This document shows positions 14,396-14,655 of a stretch of DNA of 14,655 nt, one piece after another; within the stretch, counting starts at the first letter, position 1, and each line of letters starts with the position of its first letter. Under the pieces are notes generated by a model. It ran no database searches, was not told the DNA's origin, and saw nothing but the letters and a program-made list of their open reading frames with translations. The stretch spans positions 1 through 14,655 of the forward strand of contig JAUWKH010000013.1 of assembly GCA_030614305.1 (NCBI GenBank), read 5' to 3'. The position numbers and the translations under genes are program-made. This stretch comes from Bacteroidota bacterium (GTDB lineage: Bacteria > Bacteroidota > Bacteroidia > Bacteroidales > JADFUO01).

Positions 14396-14655
14396 TTAAT
14401 CATCCGAAAAATACTTTAAAAGTTTCCTGTATTGAGAAAACACATTAGCTCTTGAAATAAAACCAAGATATTTACCATTTTTTAAAACAGCGAGATTATA
14501 TTTACCCGAATTCTGGAATTTTTTTGCTACCTGCTCCATTGACTCATCATAATCAACATAAACTTCAGGTATAATCATAAGATTCTGAACATTTGTTGTG
14601 TCATACAATTCGGGTTTGAACATAATATTTCTTATATCATCCAATCTTATTATAC
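14396..14655 (-). CDS. C-terminal CBS region of a CLC-family chloride channel (partial)
   Basis: The frame runs from the window edge to a TAA at 14396-14398, giving about the last 86 residues; the start lies beyond 14655. The segment IIRLDDIRNIMFKPELYD leads into a CBS domain: VQNLMIIPEVYVDYDESMEQVAKKF followed by YNLAVLKNGKYLGFISRANVFSQYRKLL. The DDIRNIMF linker and the VFSQYRKLL end are what I know from Bacteroidota CLC-type channels with two C-terminal CBS domains, which sense nucleotides and gate the channel or antiporter. The membrane domain is not in the window, so another CBS-bearing protein cannot be excluded. It converges with hutU, 38 bases apart. Confidence 0.8.
   Translation of the reverse strand, partial: IIRLDDIRNIMFKPELYDTTNVQNLMIIPEVYVDYDESMEQVAKKFQNSGKYNLAVLKNGKYLGFISRANVFSQYRKLLKYFSDD

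Noticed and set aside
1..14655. CRISPR array, tRNA/rRNA, insertion sequence, prophage or defence island
   Set aside because: No regularly spaced repeats, cloverleaf sequences, transposase, integrase or defence-protein motifs were seen on either strand.

Overview
The window looks like ordinary chromosomal backbone from an AT-rich, Gram-negative member of the Bacteroidota, probably an uncultured Bacteroidales-like lineage. Four things point there. (1) Several gene starts follow a TAnnTTTG box, the -7 element of this phylum, and Shine-Dalgarno sequences are not apparent. (2) CMP-KDO synthetase and an LptG/LptF permease imply a lipopolysaccharide outer membrane. (3) The HU-CCDC81/SPOR protein and the bacterial GH3 protein are families typical of the phylum. 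(4) Mrp and Tgt lack their usual metal-binding cysteines, a state I recall from Bacteroidota but could not check.

Layout. Bases 1-99 hold the tail of an unidentified + strand gene. From 6859 down to 103 runs a series of eight minus-strand genes: GH3-family ligase, deoxynucleoside kinase, kdsB, an HU-CCDC81/TM/SPOR protein, trmB, an alkyltransferase-like protein (ATL), mrp and a one-domain NifU-type protein. Most are closely spaced; trmB and ATL overlap. The mrp-nfu gap carries a long hairpin built of octamers. ispE diverges from GH3 with a good Bacteroidota-type promoter, and its end overlaps the end of an lptG-type gene. tgt lies upstream of lptG on the minus strand and diverges from a membrane-associated family 2 glycosyltransferase, whose end overlaps an ECF sigma factor gene. 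A 274-base gap with small dyads precedes a long-form urocanate hydratase. The window closes with the C-terminal CBS part of a probable CLC chloride channel on the minus strand.

The genes are mostly housekeeping: iron-sulfur delivery (mrp, nfu), tRNA modification (trmB, tgt), envelope building (kdsB, lptG, glycosyltransferase, SPOR protein), isoprenoid precursor synthesis (ispE), nucleoside salvage (dNK), alkylation-lesion recognition (ATL) and histidine breakdown (hutU). I see no CRISPR array, transposase, phage gene, tRNA, rRNA or recognisable defence system. The items most worth a second look are the wobble-biased octamer hairpin, the DNA-binding-fold/membrane/peptidoglycan-binding protein, Tgt without its zinc cysteines, the bacterial GH3 ligase at the head of the minus-strand run, and the long leader of hutU.
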